Positions 9,040 through 17,894 of a DNA stretch of 52,894 nucleotides are shown one piece after another. The notes beneath the pieces were generated by a model. The model did no database searches and was not told the DNA's origin. It saw only the letters and a program-made list of their open reading frames with translations. The stretch is taken from contig JABDLF010000048.1 in NCBI GenBank assembly GCA_013003115.1, positions 1 through 52,894 on the forward strand, read 5' to 3'. Origin of the DNA: Gammaproteobacteria bacterium. Its GTDB lineage: Bacteria > Pseudomonadota > Gammaproteobacteria > Steroidobacterales > JABDLF01. How positions within the stretch are numbered: the first letter of the stretch is position 1; each line of letters starts with the position of its first letter. A program made the position numbers and the translations under genes.

Positions 9040-11433
9040 ATGAAGATTATACGTGGAAGCCTGATCGTAGCGATGCTGTTAATCACCAGCTACGCCGCCG
9101 CCGACGGCAGTGAAGTAACCAGCCTGAGCCTCGAAAAAATCATGGCGGACCCCGACTGGATGGGTAACGCACCCGAGGATTCGTGGTTTTCCCCCGATGG
9201 TTCTATGGTTTTCTACAAGCAAAAGCGCGAAGGGTCCTCTGCCCGCGACTGGTTTGTTATTGACGCGGCGGGTGGCGAAGCAGAGCTCATACCCGCGCAA
9301 GAGTACAGCGAAGTGCCGGGATCCGGTCAGGTCTGGAACAGGGGCCGTGACGCGCTGGCCTGGATCTTCGACGGCGATGTCTATGTGCATTCAATGACCG
9401 GTGCCAGCACGCGACAGCTCACGCGAACCGCTACCGCAGAGCGCACCCCCGTATTTCTGACCGACGGTCGCAGCCTGGCTTATCAGGCAGATAACGGCTG
9501 GTTTGTTTTTGATTTCACAAGCGGCGAAACGCGGCAGCTGACGCAGGTACTGGCGGAAGACGATCCCGCCGACAAAGCACCCGAAGGCTACCTGCCCGAA
9601 CAGCAGCTGCGCCTGTTTGATACGCTTCGCCGCGACCGGCAGGAGCGGCTTGATCAAAGAGCCGAGGAACGTGCCGCCCGCGCTGCCGACCCACGCCGCA
9701 TGCCGACCCCTGTTTATATCGGCGCTGAAAAAGAAGTCGCTTTCAGCAGCCTCTCTCCGAATGGCCGGCACCTGCTGGTGGTGACCTCTGCGAAAAGCCG
9801 CAGCCGTGGCCAGCAGGACAAGATGCCGGTTTTCGTTGCGGAAAGCGGTTACGTGGACATCGAGGACGTTCGCTCGCTGGTCGGCACCGGAGAGCCCGCC
9901 GATCACGAGCTCATGATCGTCGACCTCACAAGCCGCGCAACCCATGCTCTGGATATTTCGGTGTTGCCGGGCATTAAGGATGACCCGCTGTCCTGGCTCA
10001 GAAAAAAAGACAACGATAAGGCCGGGAAAAAGGCCGGCAAGGACGCGGAACCGCGGCCGGTGCAGACTATGGGGGTCAACTGGTCAGAAGACGGCAGCGC
10101 CCTTGCGCTGCAGGTTCAGTCTGCTGATAACAAGGACCGCTGGATTGCATCGGTCGATTTCGACAAGCATGCCTTGATCCCGCGCCACCGGCTGACTGAC
10201 GAGGCCTGGATCAACTGGGACTACAACGAGTTTGGTTTCGTGCCCGGCCGCAGCGATCTGCTTTGGCTGATGTCTGAAGAGTCCGGGTATGCGCATCTGT
10301 ATACCGTTGGTGCGCAGCGCGGCAAAACCCGTGCGCTGACCAGCGGCAAGTGGGTTGCAAAAAATCCGGTGCCCTCCCCCGACGGTGCCTACCTGTATTT
10401 TTCTGCCAACCGAACTCATCCAGGTGAGTATGAGATTTACCGCGTGCCAACCGGAAGCGGTGAGGTTGAGCAGCTGACCGCGCTGTCGGGCCTCAATACT
10501 TTCCAACTCTCGCCCGCAGCAGACAAGCTGCTCATCACGCACTCGGAACATCTGCGCCATCCCGATCTGTGGGTGCAGTCAACCGCTCAGCCCGGGGAAC
10601 AGCCGATTCGGCTGACTGACACCATGAGCGAAGCCTACAAAGCCATTGACTGGGTGGAGCCCGAGGTCTTGCCCGTGCCTTCCTCGCACGTTAGAGAGCC
10701 CATCTACTCCAAGCTCTACGTGCCCCGCGATTTCGATCCCGGCAAAACTTACCCCGCCGTCATGTTTGTGCACGGCGCCGGCTACACGCAGAATTCCGAC
10801 TTCGGCTGGCCCTACTACTTTCGCGAGCAGATGTTTCACACTCTGCTGACCCGCGAAGGCTACATCGTGCTGGACATGGACTTTCGTGCGTCGCAGGGCT
10901 ACGGACGCGACTGGCGCACCGCAATTTATCGACAGATGGGCCACCCCGAGGTGGAGGACCTGGAAGACGGCGTCAAGTGGCTTGTTGAAAACTACAACGT
11001 GGACCCCGGCCGCGTCGGCGTTTACGGGGGCTCCTATGGTGGCTTCCTGACCTTCATGGCCATGTTCCGGCGTCCGCAGCTGTTTGCGGCCGGCGCGTCA
11101 CTCAGACCGGTGACCGACTGGGCGCACTACAACCACGGCTACACCTCCAACATCCTCAACACGCCCGAGGTCGATCCGGAGGCGTACGCGAAAAGTTCGC
11201 CCATCGAGTTCGCAGCCGGGCTTGAGAACCCGCTGCTAATCTGCCACGGCATGCTGGACGACAATGTCTTTTTTAAGGACACGGTGCGCCTCGTACAGCG
11301 CCTGATCGAACTTAAGAAGGAGAACTTCGAGACGGCCATTTACCCGATGGACCCGCATAGTTTTGTAAACCCGGAGGCCTGGCTCGACGAATACCGCCGT
11401 ATCTACAAGCTGTTTGAGACGAACCTCAAGTAG
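9040..11433 (+). CDS. Exported S9 family peptidase (dipeptidyl-peptidase IV-like)
   Basis: 797 residues with a clear Sec signal peptide (MKIIRGSLIVAMLLITSYAAADG). Residues ~25-530 have the repeated propeller strands typical of S9 enzymes (FSPDGSMVFY, PSPDGAYLYFS). Residues ~550-797 form the alpha/beta-hydrolase domain. The catalytic triad is visible as Ser665 in GVYGGSYGGF, Asp740 in HGMLDDNVFF and His773 in MDPHSF. It probably removes dipeptides, or acts as an acyl-peptidase, in the periplasm. An insert rich in Lys/Asp (around residues 325-340, KKDNDKAGKKAGKDAEP) is unusual. It sits one base after a 49-residue gene, suggesting co-transcription. Confidence 0.9.
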   Translation: MKIIRGSLIVAMLLITSYAAADGSEVTSLSLEKIMADPDWMGNAPEDSWFSPDGSMVFYKQKREGSSARDWFVIDAAGGEAELIPAQEYSEVPGSGQVWNRGRDALAWIFDGDVYVHSMTGASTRQLTRTATAERTPVFLTDGRSLAYQADNGWFVFDFTSGETRQLTQVLAEDDPADKAPEGYLPEQQLRLFDTLRRDRQERLDQRAEERAARAADPRRMPTPVYIGAEKEVAFSSLSPNGRHLLVVTSAKSRSRGQQDKMPVFVAESGYVDIEDVRSLVGTGEPADHELMIVDLTSRATHALDISVLPGIKDDPLSWLRKKDNDKAGKKAGKDAEPRPVQTMGVNWSEDGSALALQVQSADNKDRWIASVDFDKHALIPRHRLTDEAWINWDYNEFGFVPGRSDLLWLMSEESGYAHLYTVGAQRGKTRALTSGKWVAKNPVPSPDGAYLYFSANRTHPGEYEIYRVPTGSGEVEQLTALSGLNTFQLSPAADKLLITHSEHLRHPDLWVQSTAQPGEQPIRLTDTMSEAYKAIDWVEPEVLPVPSSHVREPIYSKLYVPRDFDPGKTYPAVMFVHGAGYTQNSDFGWPYYFREQMFHTLLTREGYIVLDMDFRASQGYGRDWRTAIYRQMGHPEVEDLEDGVKWLVENYNVDPGRVGVYGGSYGGFLTFMAMFRRPQLFAAGASLRPVTDWAHYNHGYTSNILNTPEVDPEAYAKSSPIEFAAGLENPLLICHGMLDDNVFFKDTVRLVQRLIELKKENFETAIYPMDPHSFVNPEAWLDEYRRIYKLFETNLK

Positions 11434-11442
11434 CTTCGCAAA

Positions 11443-12117
11443 CTAACCGTCGGCCTTGATCAGGTCGGGCCGGTCATTCTGCGGTCGATTGACGGCCGTA
11501 CTGACCGGCCAGGCCTGGAGGTTGTCGCGGGGCCAGGGCTTTAGCAATGCGTAGGTGACGTCATCGCCGCTGTTTTCGCGACTGAGCCACGCGTCGTAGT
11601 CGCCGGGTTTCAGGATCACCGGCATGCGCTGATGGATTTCTGCGATATGCACGTTTGCTTCGGTGGTACAGATGGTTACCGAATCCAGGGGGTCTGCATC
11701 GTCGTTCTCGTGCCAGCGTTCCCACAGTCCGGCGAAGGCGAAGCCCTCTGCATCACTCATGGAAATAAAGTATGGGGTCTTGCTCTCGCCCGTTTTTTTC
11801 CATTCGTAAAAGCCGCTCACAGGAACAAGACAGCGCCGTCGTCTGAACGCGTTGCGAAAAGACGGTTTTTCCCGAACGGTTTCTGAGCGCGCATTGATCA
11901 TCCTGTAGCCGATTTTTTTATCCTTGGCCCAGTGTGGCACCAGCCCCCAGTGCAGCATGCCCAGCTTCCGCTCGGCCTGCTTGTCATGGCGAATGACGGG
12001 AACAAAGTTGCTTGGTGCAATGTTATAGCGCGGAGCCACCTCGGGCGCGTCATCCGCCAGATCAAACAGTCGCACCATGGCTTCGTGCGGAAGGTAAAAG
12101 GCGTATCGGCCACACAT
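11443..12117 (-). CDS. SOS response-associated peptidase / abasic-site DNA-protein crosslink protein (SRAP, YedK/HMCES family)
   Basis: 224 residues beginning MCGRYAFYLP. The catalytic Cys2 is exposed after Met removal and in this family forms a thiazolidine crosslink with abasic sites in single-stranded DNA. The other conserved elements are present: YNIAPSN, MINARSETVREKPSFR, CLVPVSGFYEWKK (active-site Glu) and HQRMPVIL (active-site His). Length matches E. coli YedK (about 222). It converges with the S9 peptidase gene nine bases away. No LexA box was found by eye upstream. Confidence 0.92.
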   Translation of the reverse strand: MCGRYAFYLPHEAMVRLFDLADDAPEVAPRYNIAPSNFVPVIRHDKQAERKLGMLHWGLVPHWAKDKKIGYRMINARSETVREKPSFRNAFRRRRCLVPVSGFYEWKKTGESKTPYFISMSDAEGFAFAGLWERWHENDDADPLDSVTICTTEANVHIAEIHQRMPVILKPGDYDAWLSRENSGDDVTYALLKPWPRDNLQAWPVSTAVNRPQNDRPDLIKADG

Positions 12118-12284
12118 AGCACCAGTATAAGCCTTAGAGACGCTGTGAGCCCGGGCTTACGCGAGACCCAGCTGGCACGGGTATACGCAGATGCCATGTG
12201 AGACGCTACCCGACTGTCAGGACTCGCTGGTTAGGATCCGCGCGCGTTAGAATTACCAGCGCGCTTTTGCAACAAGGAGCTCCT

Positions 12285-12836
12285 GTGAATCCCGATTCCA
12301 GCGACAACAACGAGGTTCTCGAGCTTGCGCTGCCGCCGGATACCGAGAGGCTGCGCTTTCGCCTGGTTCGCCCGGACGATCATGAGTCTGTTCGGGCAAT
12401 CTACGCGGACGATCTGGCGCAACGCTTTCTGCCCGACATGCGTTCGCCCGATGGGGTCCATTCATTCATCTTGCGTCAACTCCGGCGCTACGAAAAATTC
12501 GGCTACGGCATCTGGCTGCTGGAGACGCTGGAAAATCCACGCATAGTTGGAGACGCGGGCATCACCTGGCAGGAAACCGACCTGGGTGACGTAATGGAAA
12601 TCGGCTACGGCCTGGCCGCGGACGAGCGCGGCAATGGCTATGCGACGGAGGCTGCAAAGGCGTGTCTCGCTTTTAGTTTTGAGGTGCTGGGTGCGAATCG
12701 TATCGCATCACTGGTAAGCGCCGACAATACGCCCTCGCAAAAGGTTGCCGAGCGCGTACACGCGCAGCGTCGCGATTTTACCCACCCGCGCCTTGGGCCG
12801 GATTTCCTGATGTACTACACAGACAATCAAGTCTGA
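12285..12836 (+). CDS. GNAT family N-acetyltransferase (RimJ/RimL-like)
   Basis: 183 residues from GTG at 12285, chosen because AAGGAG at 12274-12279 lies at the right distance; the frame is open further upstream without support. The protein shows the RimJ/RimL pattern: TERLRFRLVRPDDHESVRAI at the start, FGYGIWLLE, IVGDAGITWQE, then the acetyl-CoA loop GYGLAADERGNGYATEAAKA and RIASLVSADNTPSQKVAERV. The substrate is unknown. After KVAER the usual LG-motif is replaced by VHAQRRDF, a small local oddity. It stands alone between SRAP and the VOC/cupin pair. Confidence 0.82.
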   Translation: MNPDSSDNNEVLELALPPDTERLRFRLVRPDDHESVRAIYADDLAQRFLPDMRSPDGVHSFILRQLRRYEKFGYGIWLLETLENPRIVGDAGITWQETDLGDVMEIGYGLAADERGNGYATEAAKACLAFSFEVLGANRIASLVSADNTPSQKVAERVHAQRRDFTHPRLGPDFLMYYTDNQV

Positions 12837-12909
12837 GGGAGTTTTGCCACAGGAATCCGCAGACGCTTTAAGCCATGCGGTGCCCGGCCAGCGCAGCGAT
12901 CCCTGCGTA

Positions 12910-12937
12910 TTGGACGACTGCCACTGCGGCGTATACT
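12910..12937 (+). promoter_or_regulatory. Predicted sigma-70 promoter for the VOC-cupin pair
   Basis: TTGGAC (12910-12915) and TATACT (12932-12937) are separated by 16 bases, close to the sigma-70 consensus. It lies about 90 bases before the VOC gene start at 13030, in a gene-free stretch (12837-13029). It would drive the VOC gene and, 21 bases further on, the cupin gene. Confidence 0.5.
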
Positions 12938-13029
12938 TTGCGAGCCGTTCACTGAAAAGGCACACTCATTTCAGCGCTGCAGCCGGGAAGACCGAACTGC
13001 GCGTTGACTGAGAACAACGGGAGTCGATT

Positions 13030-13425
13030 ATGGCAAAGGTTGTTGGCATTGGCGGCGTGTTCTTCAAGTGCAGGGACACGGCAGCCCTGGGCGAATGGTA
13101 TAGCAAGTGGCTGAATATGCCCGTTGATCCCAGCTTCGGCGGTGCCTCTCTCAAGCCCGGCGAGATGCCACCCAACAGCTTTACCGTCTGGGGCCCGTTC
13201 AAAGAAACCAGCGGCTATTTTGACCCGTCAGATCGCCCGTTTATGGTGAATCTCGTGGTAGACGACTTAGACGGAGCGCTGCGCCAGGCGGCACAGGGCG
13301 GCGCCAGGGTCATGGACGAGATTCAGGAAGAAGAATACGGGCGCTTTGGTTGGTTTATTGATCCGGAAGGAACAAAAATAGAACTCTGGCAGCCGCCCGC
13401 GGACAAATCTGACGCCGCCAGTTAA
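13030..13425 (+). CDS. VOC (glyoxalase/bleomycin-resistance fold) family protein
   Basis: 131 residues. The beta-alpha-beta-beta-beta fold is recognisable from VVGIGGVFFKCRDTAALGEW at the start and the closing FGWFIDPEGTKIELWQPP, where the Glu of KIELW is the usual metal ligand. FMVNLVVDDLDGALRQA opens the second module. The family covers glyoxalases, dioxygenases and resistance proteins, and the reaction here cannot be assigned. GGGAG precedes the ATG by seven bases. It is followed closely by the cupin gene, suggesting a two-gene operon. Confidence 0.85.
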   Translation: MAKVVGIGGVFFKCRDTAALGEWYSKWLNMPVDPSFGGASLKPGEMPPNSFTVWGPFKETSGYFDPSDRPFMVNLVVDDLDGALRQAAQGGARVMDEIQEEEYGRFGWFIDPEGTKIELWQPPADKSDAAS

Positions 13426-13446
13426 CGAATCGGAGACAGGGATTCA

Positions 13447-13809
13447 ATGAGCACTGTTAATCGTGACAACGCCGAGCACTACAAATGGGGGAAAAACTGT
13501 GATGCGTGGCATCTTCTGCGCACTCGCCGGCTAAGCGTGATCGAGGAGCGCGTGCCCCCGGGCGACGCCGAAACGCCGCACTATCATCGCTACGCCACGC
13601 AGCTGTTCTACCTTCTGGATGGCCAGGTGAGATTCACCCTGGCCACAGAAACTTATGAGATGGTGCCCGGAGATTCGGTGCACGTCCCGCCTGGTGTCGT
13701 GCACCAGCTCGAGAACACTGGCGACGGTGACGCCGTACTGCTCGTCGTTTCAAGCCCCGAGAGTCACAGTGACCGGTTTGAGGCGCATCAGCGCCGGAAG
13801 GATTCCTGA
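13447..13809 (+). CDS. Cupin domain protein
   Basis: 120 residues forming one cupin barrel. Metal-binding motif 1 is visible in ETPHYHRYATQLFYLLDGQV (two His and a downstream Gln) and motif 2 in PGDSVHVPPGVVHQLENTG (His). The N-terminus NAEHYKWGKNCDAWHLL is typical of small cupins of unknown role. It lies 21 bases after the VOC gene. It converges with the SRPBCC gene 11 bases away. Confidence 0.85.
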   Translation: MSTVNRDNAEHYKWGKNCDAWHLLRTRRLSVIEERVPPGDAETPHYHRYATQLFYLLDGQVRFTLATETYEMVPGDSVHVPPGVVHQLENTGDGDAVLLVVSSPESHSDRFEAHQRRKDS

Positions 13810-13820
13810 GCGCGTCGCTG

Positions 13821-14267
13821 TCAGGGTTTCTCGGCGGCCGCCTTGATATCACCCAGATCCTGCTGCAGCGCTTTGCGGACGGCACCGTTGAACATCATGC
13901 TTATCGGGGTCATGAGTCGCGCCACTAAAGTTGTCGGCTTTGCGTCAAAAGTCATGGTCAAGGTCGTTCCGTCACCAAGTTCGGCAACGCTGACCCGGGT
14001 GGTATAGGCCATACCGTGATTCAGCGCGTTGGTCTCGTACCAGTGGCCCGTCTCAGCCGAGGTCACCCACATGGTCTCCGTTGCCTCCTTACCGAAAAAC
14101 TCGCGCTTCTCGCGCCACTTAAGCCCGACGAATCCGCTCGCGGGCTTCTCGAGCACTTCGACCGACTTGATTCCCGAGATATTCTCGGCCCAGCTGTCCG
14201 GGTCAGTGATCAAGGTCCATACGCGCTCGCGCGGCGCGTTAATTTTTTCGCTCACACTAATAGTCAC
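13821..14267 (-). CDS. SRPBCC family protein (polyketide cyclase/START-like)
   Basis: 148 residues from GTG at 14267, preferred because GGGGGG lies immediately upstream; a GTG at 14285 is possible but adds an unconserved MRWGVA. The START-like helix-grip fold is evident from VSEKINAPRERVWTLITDPDSW at the start and TTLTMTFDAKPTTLVARLM near the end. Such proteins bind hydrophobic ligands, and the ligand here is unknown. Its promoter must lie in 14268-14386, the space before the ABC permease gene on the same strand. Confidence 0.8.
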   Translation of the reverse strand: MTISVSEKINAPRERVWTLITDPDSWAENISGIKSVEVLEKPASGFVGLKWREKREFFGKEATETMWVTSAETGHWYETNALNHGMAYTTRVSVAELGDGTTLTMTFDAKPTTLVARLMTPISMMFNGAVRKALQQDLGDIKAAAEKP

Positions 14268-14386
14268 AGCAACCCCCCAACGCACGGCATTCCGCGTGCT
14301 CCTGCTTCGATATCATCACTAATAGTAGCTCATTGATCGCAGGGCAGCGCGCGGCCGCGCAACCACGACGGACAACGGGGGGGTGC

Positions 14387-15169
14387 TCAGTCGCGAATGC
14401 CCACGCCCTTGTTGAGCAGGTACAGGCTGAGGGAATAAAGACCGGCAATGAAAATGCCAATAATAAAATAGGCACGACCAATCGGGATATCAGAAACGCC
14501 AAGGAAACCGTAGCGGAAGGCGTTTACCATGTAGAGAATCGGGTTGGCCAGCGACACGTTCTGCCAAAAATTCGGAAGCAGGGAAATCGAATAGAAAACG
14601 CCACCGAGATAGGTCAGGGGTGTCAGGATAAACGTTGGTACGATAGATATGTCATCAAACTTCTTCGCATAAACGGCGTTTATGAAGCCGCCAAGTGAAA
14701 AAACTACAGCGGTGAGAAAAACAACGGACAGGGTCACCAGTGGATGGGTCACTTTCAACTCATCTGTAAAAAACAGGGCGATCACCGTCACGACCATGCC
14801 CACCAGCAAGCCACGGGCGACGCCGCCGGCGATGTGACCGAGCAGGATCACAGAGTTCGGCATCGGCGAGACCAGCATTTCTTCAACATGCTTGCCGAAC
14901 TTCGCGCCAAAAAAAGACGAGACAACATTGCCATAGGAGTTCGTGATGACAGACATCATGATGAGGCCGGGTGCTATGAACTGCATATAATCGAAGCCGT
15001 CCATGGTGCCGATGCGGCTGCCGATTAAACTACCGAAAATAATAAAATAAAGCGTCATGGTGATAGCCGGCGGCACCAGCGTCTGAATCCAGATGCGCAG
15101 AACCCGGGTGATCTCTTTGACTACGATGGTATTGAAACCAACAAGGTTTTCTCTTGTTCTTCCGGGCAT
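14387..15169 (-). CDS. ABC-2 type transporter permease (YadH-like)
   Basis: 260 residues with six predicted membrane helices. FGSLIGSRIGTMDGFDYMQFIAPGLIMM and the later LTPLTYLGGVFYSI are diagnostic of the YadH subgroup of ABC-2 permeases. It lies 11 bases downstream of its ATPase gene, and the two form a complete half-transporter pair like E. coli YadGH, whose substrate is not established. The start ATG at 15169 fits the family N-terminus (GFNTIVVKEITRVLRIWIQT). Confidence 0.9.
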   Translation of the reverse strand: MPGRTRENLVGFNTIVVKEITRVLRIWIQTLVPPAITMTLYFIIFGSLIGSRIGTMDGFDYMQFIAPGLIMMSVITNSYGNVVSSFFGAKFGKHVEEMLVSPMPNSVILLGHIAGGVARGLLVGMVVTVIALFFTDELKVTHPLVTLSVVFLTAVVFSLGGFINAVYAKKFDDISIVPTFILTPLTYLGGVFYSISLLPNFWQNVSLANPILYMVNAFRYGFLGVSDIPIGRAYFIIGIFIAGLYSLSLYLLNKGVGIRD

Positions 15170-15180
15170 GCTGGTTCCTG

Positions 15181-16110
15181 TCAGGCGCTGTTGCGCTGTT
15201 TCTTGGTCTCTACAAGCCTGATAAAAAGCTCTTCAAGGCGGTTTGTCTTGGTACGCATAGACAGCACTTCGATGTTCTGGCTGCTTAGCATGGCAAAGAC
15301 CTTGTTCAGGCTTTGCTCCTTGGAGACATCGATCTCTATGTTGTGCTCATCGATATAGCGCACCGCATGGCCGTCCAGCTGCGGCGCGCTGCCAAGGCCT
15401 TGTTTGAGGCTCAGCACGAACGTCTCTATGCTGAGCTTTCGCAATACATCACGCATGCGACCATGCTCGATAATGCGTCCTTCATCGATAATTCCTACGT
15501 GACGGCAGAGACTCTCGGCTTCTTCGAGGTAATGCGTCGTCAGTATGATGGTCGTGCCTTCGCTGTTAATTTTTTGCATGAACTCCCACATCGAGCGGCG
15601 AATTTCTATGTCCACGCCGGCAGTAGGCTCGTCAAGGATCAGCAGTTTTGGCTCATGCACAAGCGCACGGGCGATCATGAGGCGACGCTTCATGCCGCCG
15701 GACAGGTTGCGGGAGATATCGTCGCGCTTGCCCCACAGATCGAGTTCACGAAGATACTTCTCCGCCCGCTCGTGCGCCAGCGGCCGGGGGATGCCATAGT
15801 AACCGGCCTGGTTGAGAACCACATTCTCGACTTTCTCAAACTGATTGAAGTTGACCTCCTGCGGAACAAGGCCAATGCACGATTTGGCCAGCTCGATTTC
15901 CCGATCGATGCTGTGACCAAAAACCTCGACCTCACCGGAAGTCTTGTTAACAAGCGAGGTAACGATACCGATTGCGGTGGTCTTGCCCGCGCCATTGGGA
16001 CCGAGAAGGGCAAAAAAATCGCCCTCCTCCACGCTGAGGTCCAGGCCCTGCAGGGCGACTACGCCGTTGCGGTAGACCTTATTGAGGTTTCTGATGCTCA
16101 GTGCTTTCAC
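15181..16110 (-). CDS. ABC transporter ATP-binding protein (YadG-like)
   Basis: About 309 residues from GTG at 16110, chosen so that the protein begins MKALSIRNLNKVYRNG as in YadG. GTG at 16125 and TTG at 16137 are in-frame alternatives. The nucleotide-binding motifs are all present: Walker A GPNGAGKTT, Q-loop GLVPQEVNFN, signature LSGGMKRRL, Walker B LLILDEPTAGVD and H-loop TTHYLEEAE. A C-terminal extension of about 80 residues follows, as in drug/lipid exporter ATPases. With the permease gene 11 bases downstream it makes an exporter. Confidence 0.9.
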   Translation of the reverse strand: MKALSIRNLNKVYRNGVVALQGLDLSVEEGDFFALLGPNGAGKTTAIGIVTSLVNKTSGEVEVFGHSIDREIELAKSCIGLVPQEVNFNQFEKVENVVLNQAGYYGIPRPLAHERAEKYLRELDLWGKRDDISRNLSGGMKRRLMIARALVHEPKLLILDEPTAGVDIEIRRSMWEFMQKINSEGTTIILTTHYLEEAESLCRHVGIIDEGRIIEHGRMRDVLRKLSIETFVLSLKQGLGSAPQLDGHAVRYIDEHNIEIDVSKEQSLNKVFAMLSSQNIEVLSMRTKTNRLEELFIRLVETKKQRNSA

Positions 16111-16402
16111 GAAACAGCGCTTCACTCGCCAAAACAAGGCCGGGCATTGCCCGGCGGCCGGAAATCATAGCACGCCAACTGGCTTTTCCGCGCGCCGCCA
16201 GAAGGCCGGCGCAGCTGCTTTTCCTGTCCCCTGGCGTCGCGGGCTGCAGCGGCCATCGGCACCGTCGGCTCCCGATAACTTTGATTTGCCGAGCGCGTAA
16301 GAGATAATCAAGGGCTTGGATCGGCGGGAGCGGTAAGACGCCTGAATTGGCACCCGATGACACCGGCCCTGAAAGCTATTCGATTACATCTGGGAGAACA
16401 CA
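16111..16402. other. Divergent intergenic region between the YadG-like gene and mscL
   Basis: 292 bases without a supportable gene. It must carry the promoters of both divergent units. I saw no strong sigma-70 pair, repeat or hairpin in it; GGGAGAACACA just before 16403 is the mscL ribosome-binding site. Confidence 0.5.
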
Positions 16403-16816
16403 ATGTTCAAAGAATTTAAAGAATTTGCCATGCGTGGCAACGTTGTCGACATGGCCGTCGGTATCGTAATAGGCGGCGCCTTCGGCAAAATCGTCAGTTC
16501 GTTCGTCAAGGACGTGCTAATGCCACCGATTGGCCTGATGATGGGCGGCATGGACTTCTCGAGCCTCGCCGTGGTGCTCAAGCAGGCCAGCGATGGCGTC
16601 GAGGCCGTCAGCATCAACTACGGTGTTTTCCTTAATACGGTTATTGATTTCATCATTATTGCTTTTGCGATTTTCATGGTGGTCAAAGCAATGAACAGCG
16701 CGAAGAAAGAAGAAGCGCCCGAGCCGGCAGAGCCAACCGAGCGCGATTGTCCGCGCTGCTTCTCGTCGATTCCTGTCAAGGCGACGCGCTGCCCGAACTG
16801 CACGTCCGACGTCTGA
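16403..16816 (+). CDS. mscL: Large-conductance mechanosensitive channel MscL with C-terminal zinc-ribbon extension
   Basis: 137 residues. The N-terminal amphipathic helix and TM1 are canonical ([20 protein letters not shown], then [15 protein letters not shown]), as is TM2 ([20 protein letters not shown]). MscL forms a homopentameric inner-membrane pore that releases solutes on hypo-osmotic shock. Instead of the usual short helical bundle, the cytoplasmic tail ends with an acidic linker and two CxxC pairs, [18 protein letters not shown], a probable zinc ribbon. Variants of this kind exist in other bacteria as far as I recall. A terminator follows at 16836. Confidence 0.93.
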   Translation: MFKEFKEFAMRGNVVDMAVGIVIGGAFGKIVSSFVKDVLMPPIGLMMGGMDFSSLAVVLKQASDGVEAVSINYGVFLNTVIDFIIIAFAIFMVVKAMNSAKKEEAPEPAEPTERDCPRCFSSIPVKATRCPNCTSDV

Positions 16817-16835
16817 TTCGTTTGTGCGCATGAAC

Positions 16836-16870
16836 AGGGGCCGCTCGCCTGCCAGCGTGCGGCCTCTTTT
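16836..16870 (+). terminator. Intrinsic terminator after mscL
   Basis: Arms AGGGGCCGC (16836-16844) and GCGGCCTCT (16859-16867) pair with one G-T wobble and are followed by TTT, ending a T-run at 16867-16870. It sits 20 bases past the mscL stop and before nudC. Confidence 0.65.
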
Positions 16871-16913
16871 ATGTCCGCCATAACAAGGGACCTGCGCTTT
16901 TTGTTCTGATCTC

Positions 16914-17894
16914 ATGAAAATCGGTATGAAACCGGCCAACGCCTTCGCCAACGCCCCTTTGGAGCGGCGCGGTGAACTCAGAAAGAGCCGCAATGATCTC
17001 TCGGCTTTGCTGACAAAGCCCGATACGCGCTTTTTGCTGGTTGCGGCGGAGCGAAACGTCATTGATGCGGCGAGCGGCAAACCCATCCTTGTTGATCCCG
17101 AAGAACTCGCAGCGCTCAGCGACGGGCTCACCCACTCCATCATGCTGGGCGAGTACCAGGGGTCGGCGCTGTTCGTTGCCGACCTAGACAATGCGAGCGA
17201 TGAACTGCTGGCATCCACTCTGGGTGCGCGCACCGAAAATCTCAGAACACTCGGTCTGCGCTTGTCTCCTGAACAGGCCTCCCTGGCAGCATACGCGCGC
17301 GCCATGGTTCTCTGGGACCGCCGACACCGCTATTGCGGTCGCTGCGGCGGTGCGACCGCCAGCGACGAAGCCGGACATGTGCGCCGCTGCATTAACGCCG
17401 ACTGCGGCAACGCAATGTTCCCGCGCGTCGACCCCGCTATTATTGTCCTGGTCAGCGACGGTGAGCGCGCCCTGCTGGGCAGACAGGCCAGCTGGGATCC
17501 GAACCGATATTCAACTCTTGCGGGATTCGTGGAGCCTGGCGAGAGTCTCGAAGAAGCTGTTGCGCGCGAAGTGCGTGAAGAATCGGCCATCGAAGTAGAA
17601 ATGGTCGACTACCATTCTTCGCAGCCATGGCCCTTTCCGTCATCGCTGATGCTCGGTTTCGTTGCCCGCGCGCGCACCACCAGCATCCAGCTTCTGGACG
17701 GAGAGCTGGAGCACGCCGACTGGTTTTCACGCAATGACATTGCATCGCGGCGCATCCATCTTCCTTTCCCTGTCTCTATCAGCTACCGCCTTATAGAAGA
17801 CTGGTATGACGGCGGTGAACCCGGTCGCATGCGCGCAGACCTGGATCACAGCGACGCCCAAACGCTCAAGCACGATCGCGATCAGACCGGCTGA
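16914..17894 (+). CDS. nudC: NAD(+) diphosphatase / NAD-capped RNA decapping hydrolase NudC
   Basis: 326 residues. The zinc ribbon is visible as CGRCGG and CINADCG, followed by the conserved MFPRVDPAIIVLVSDG. The Nudix box is GFVEPGESLEEAVAREVREE, with the final Gly replaced by Ala. The downstream SQPWPFPSSLMLGF is the NudC-specific NAD-recognition motif. In E. coli the enzyme hydrolyses NADH and removes NAD caps from RNA. The N-terminal domain is longer than in E. coli (about 257 residues in total), as in many other bacteria. The stop TGA abuts the next gene's ATG. Confidence 0.92.
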   Translation: MKIGMKPANAFANAPLERRGELRKSRNDLSALLTKPDTRFLLVAAERNVIDAASGKPILVDPEELAALSDGLTHSIMLGEYQGSALFVADLDNASDELLASTLGARTENLRTLGLRLSPEQASLAAYARAMVLWDRRHRYCGRCGGATASDEAGHVRRCINADCGNAMFPRVDPAIIVLVSDGERALLGRQASWDPNRYSTLAGFVEPGESLEEAVAREVREESAIEVEMVDYHSSQPWPFPSSLMLGFVARARTTSIQLLDGELEHADWFSRNDIASRRIHLPFPVSISYRLIEDWYDGGEPGRMRADLDHSDAQTLKHDRDQTG

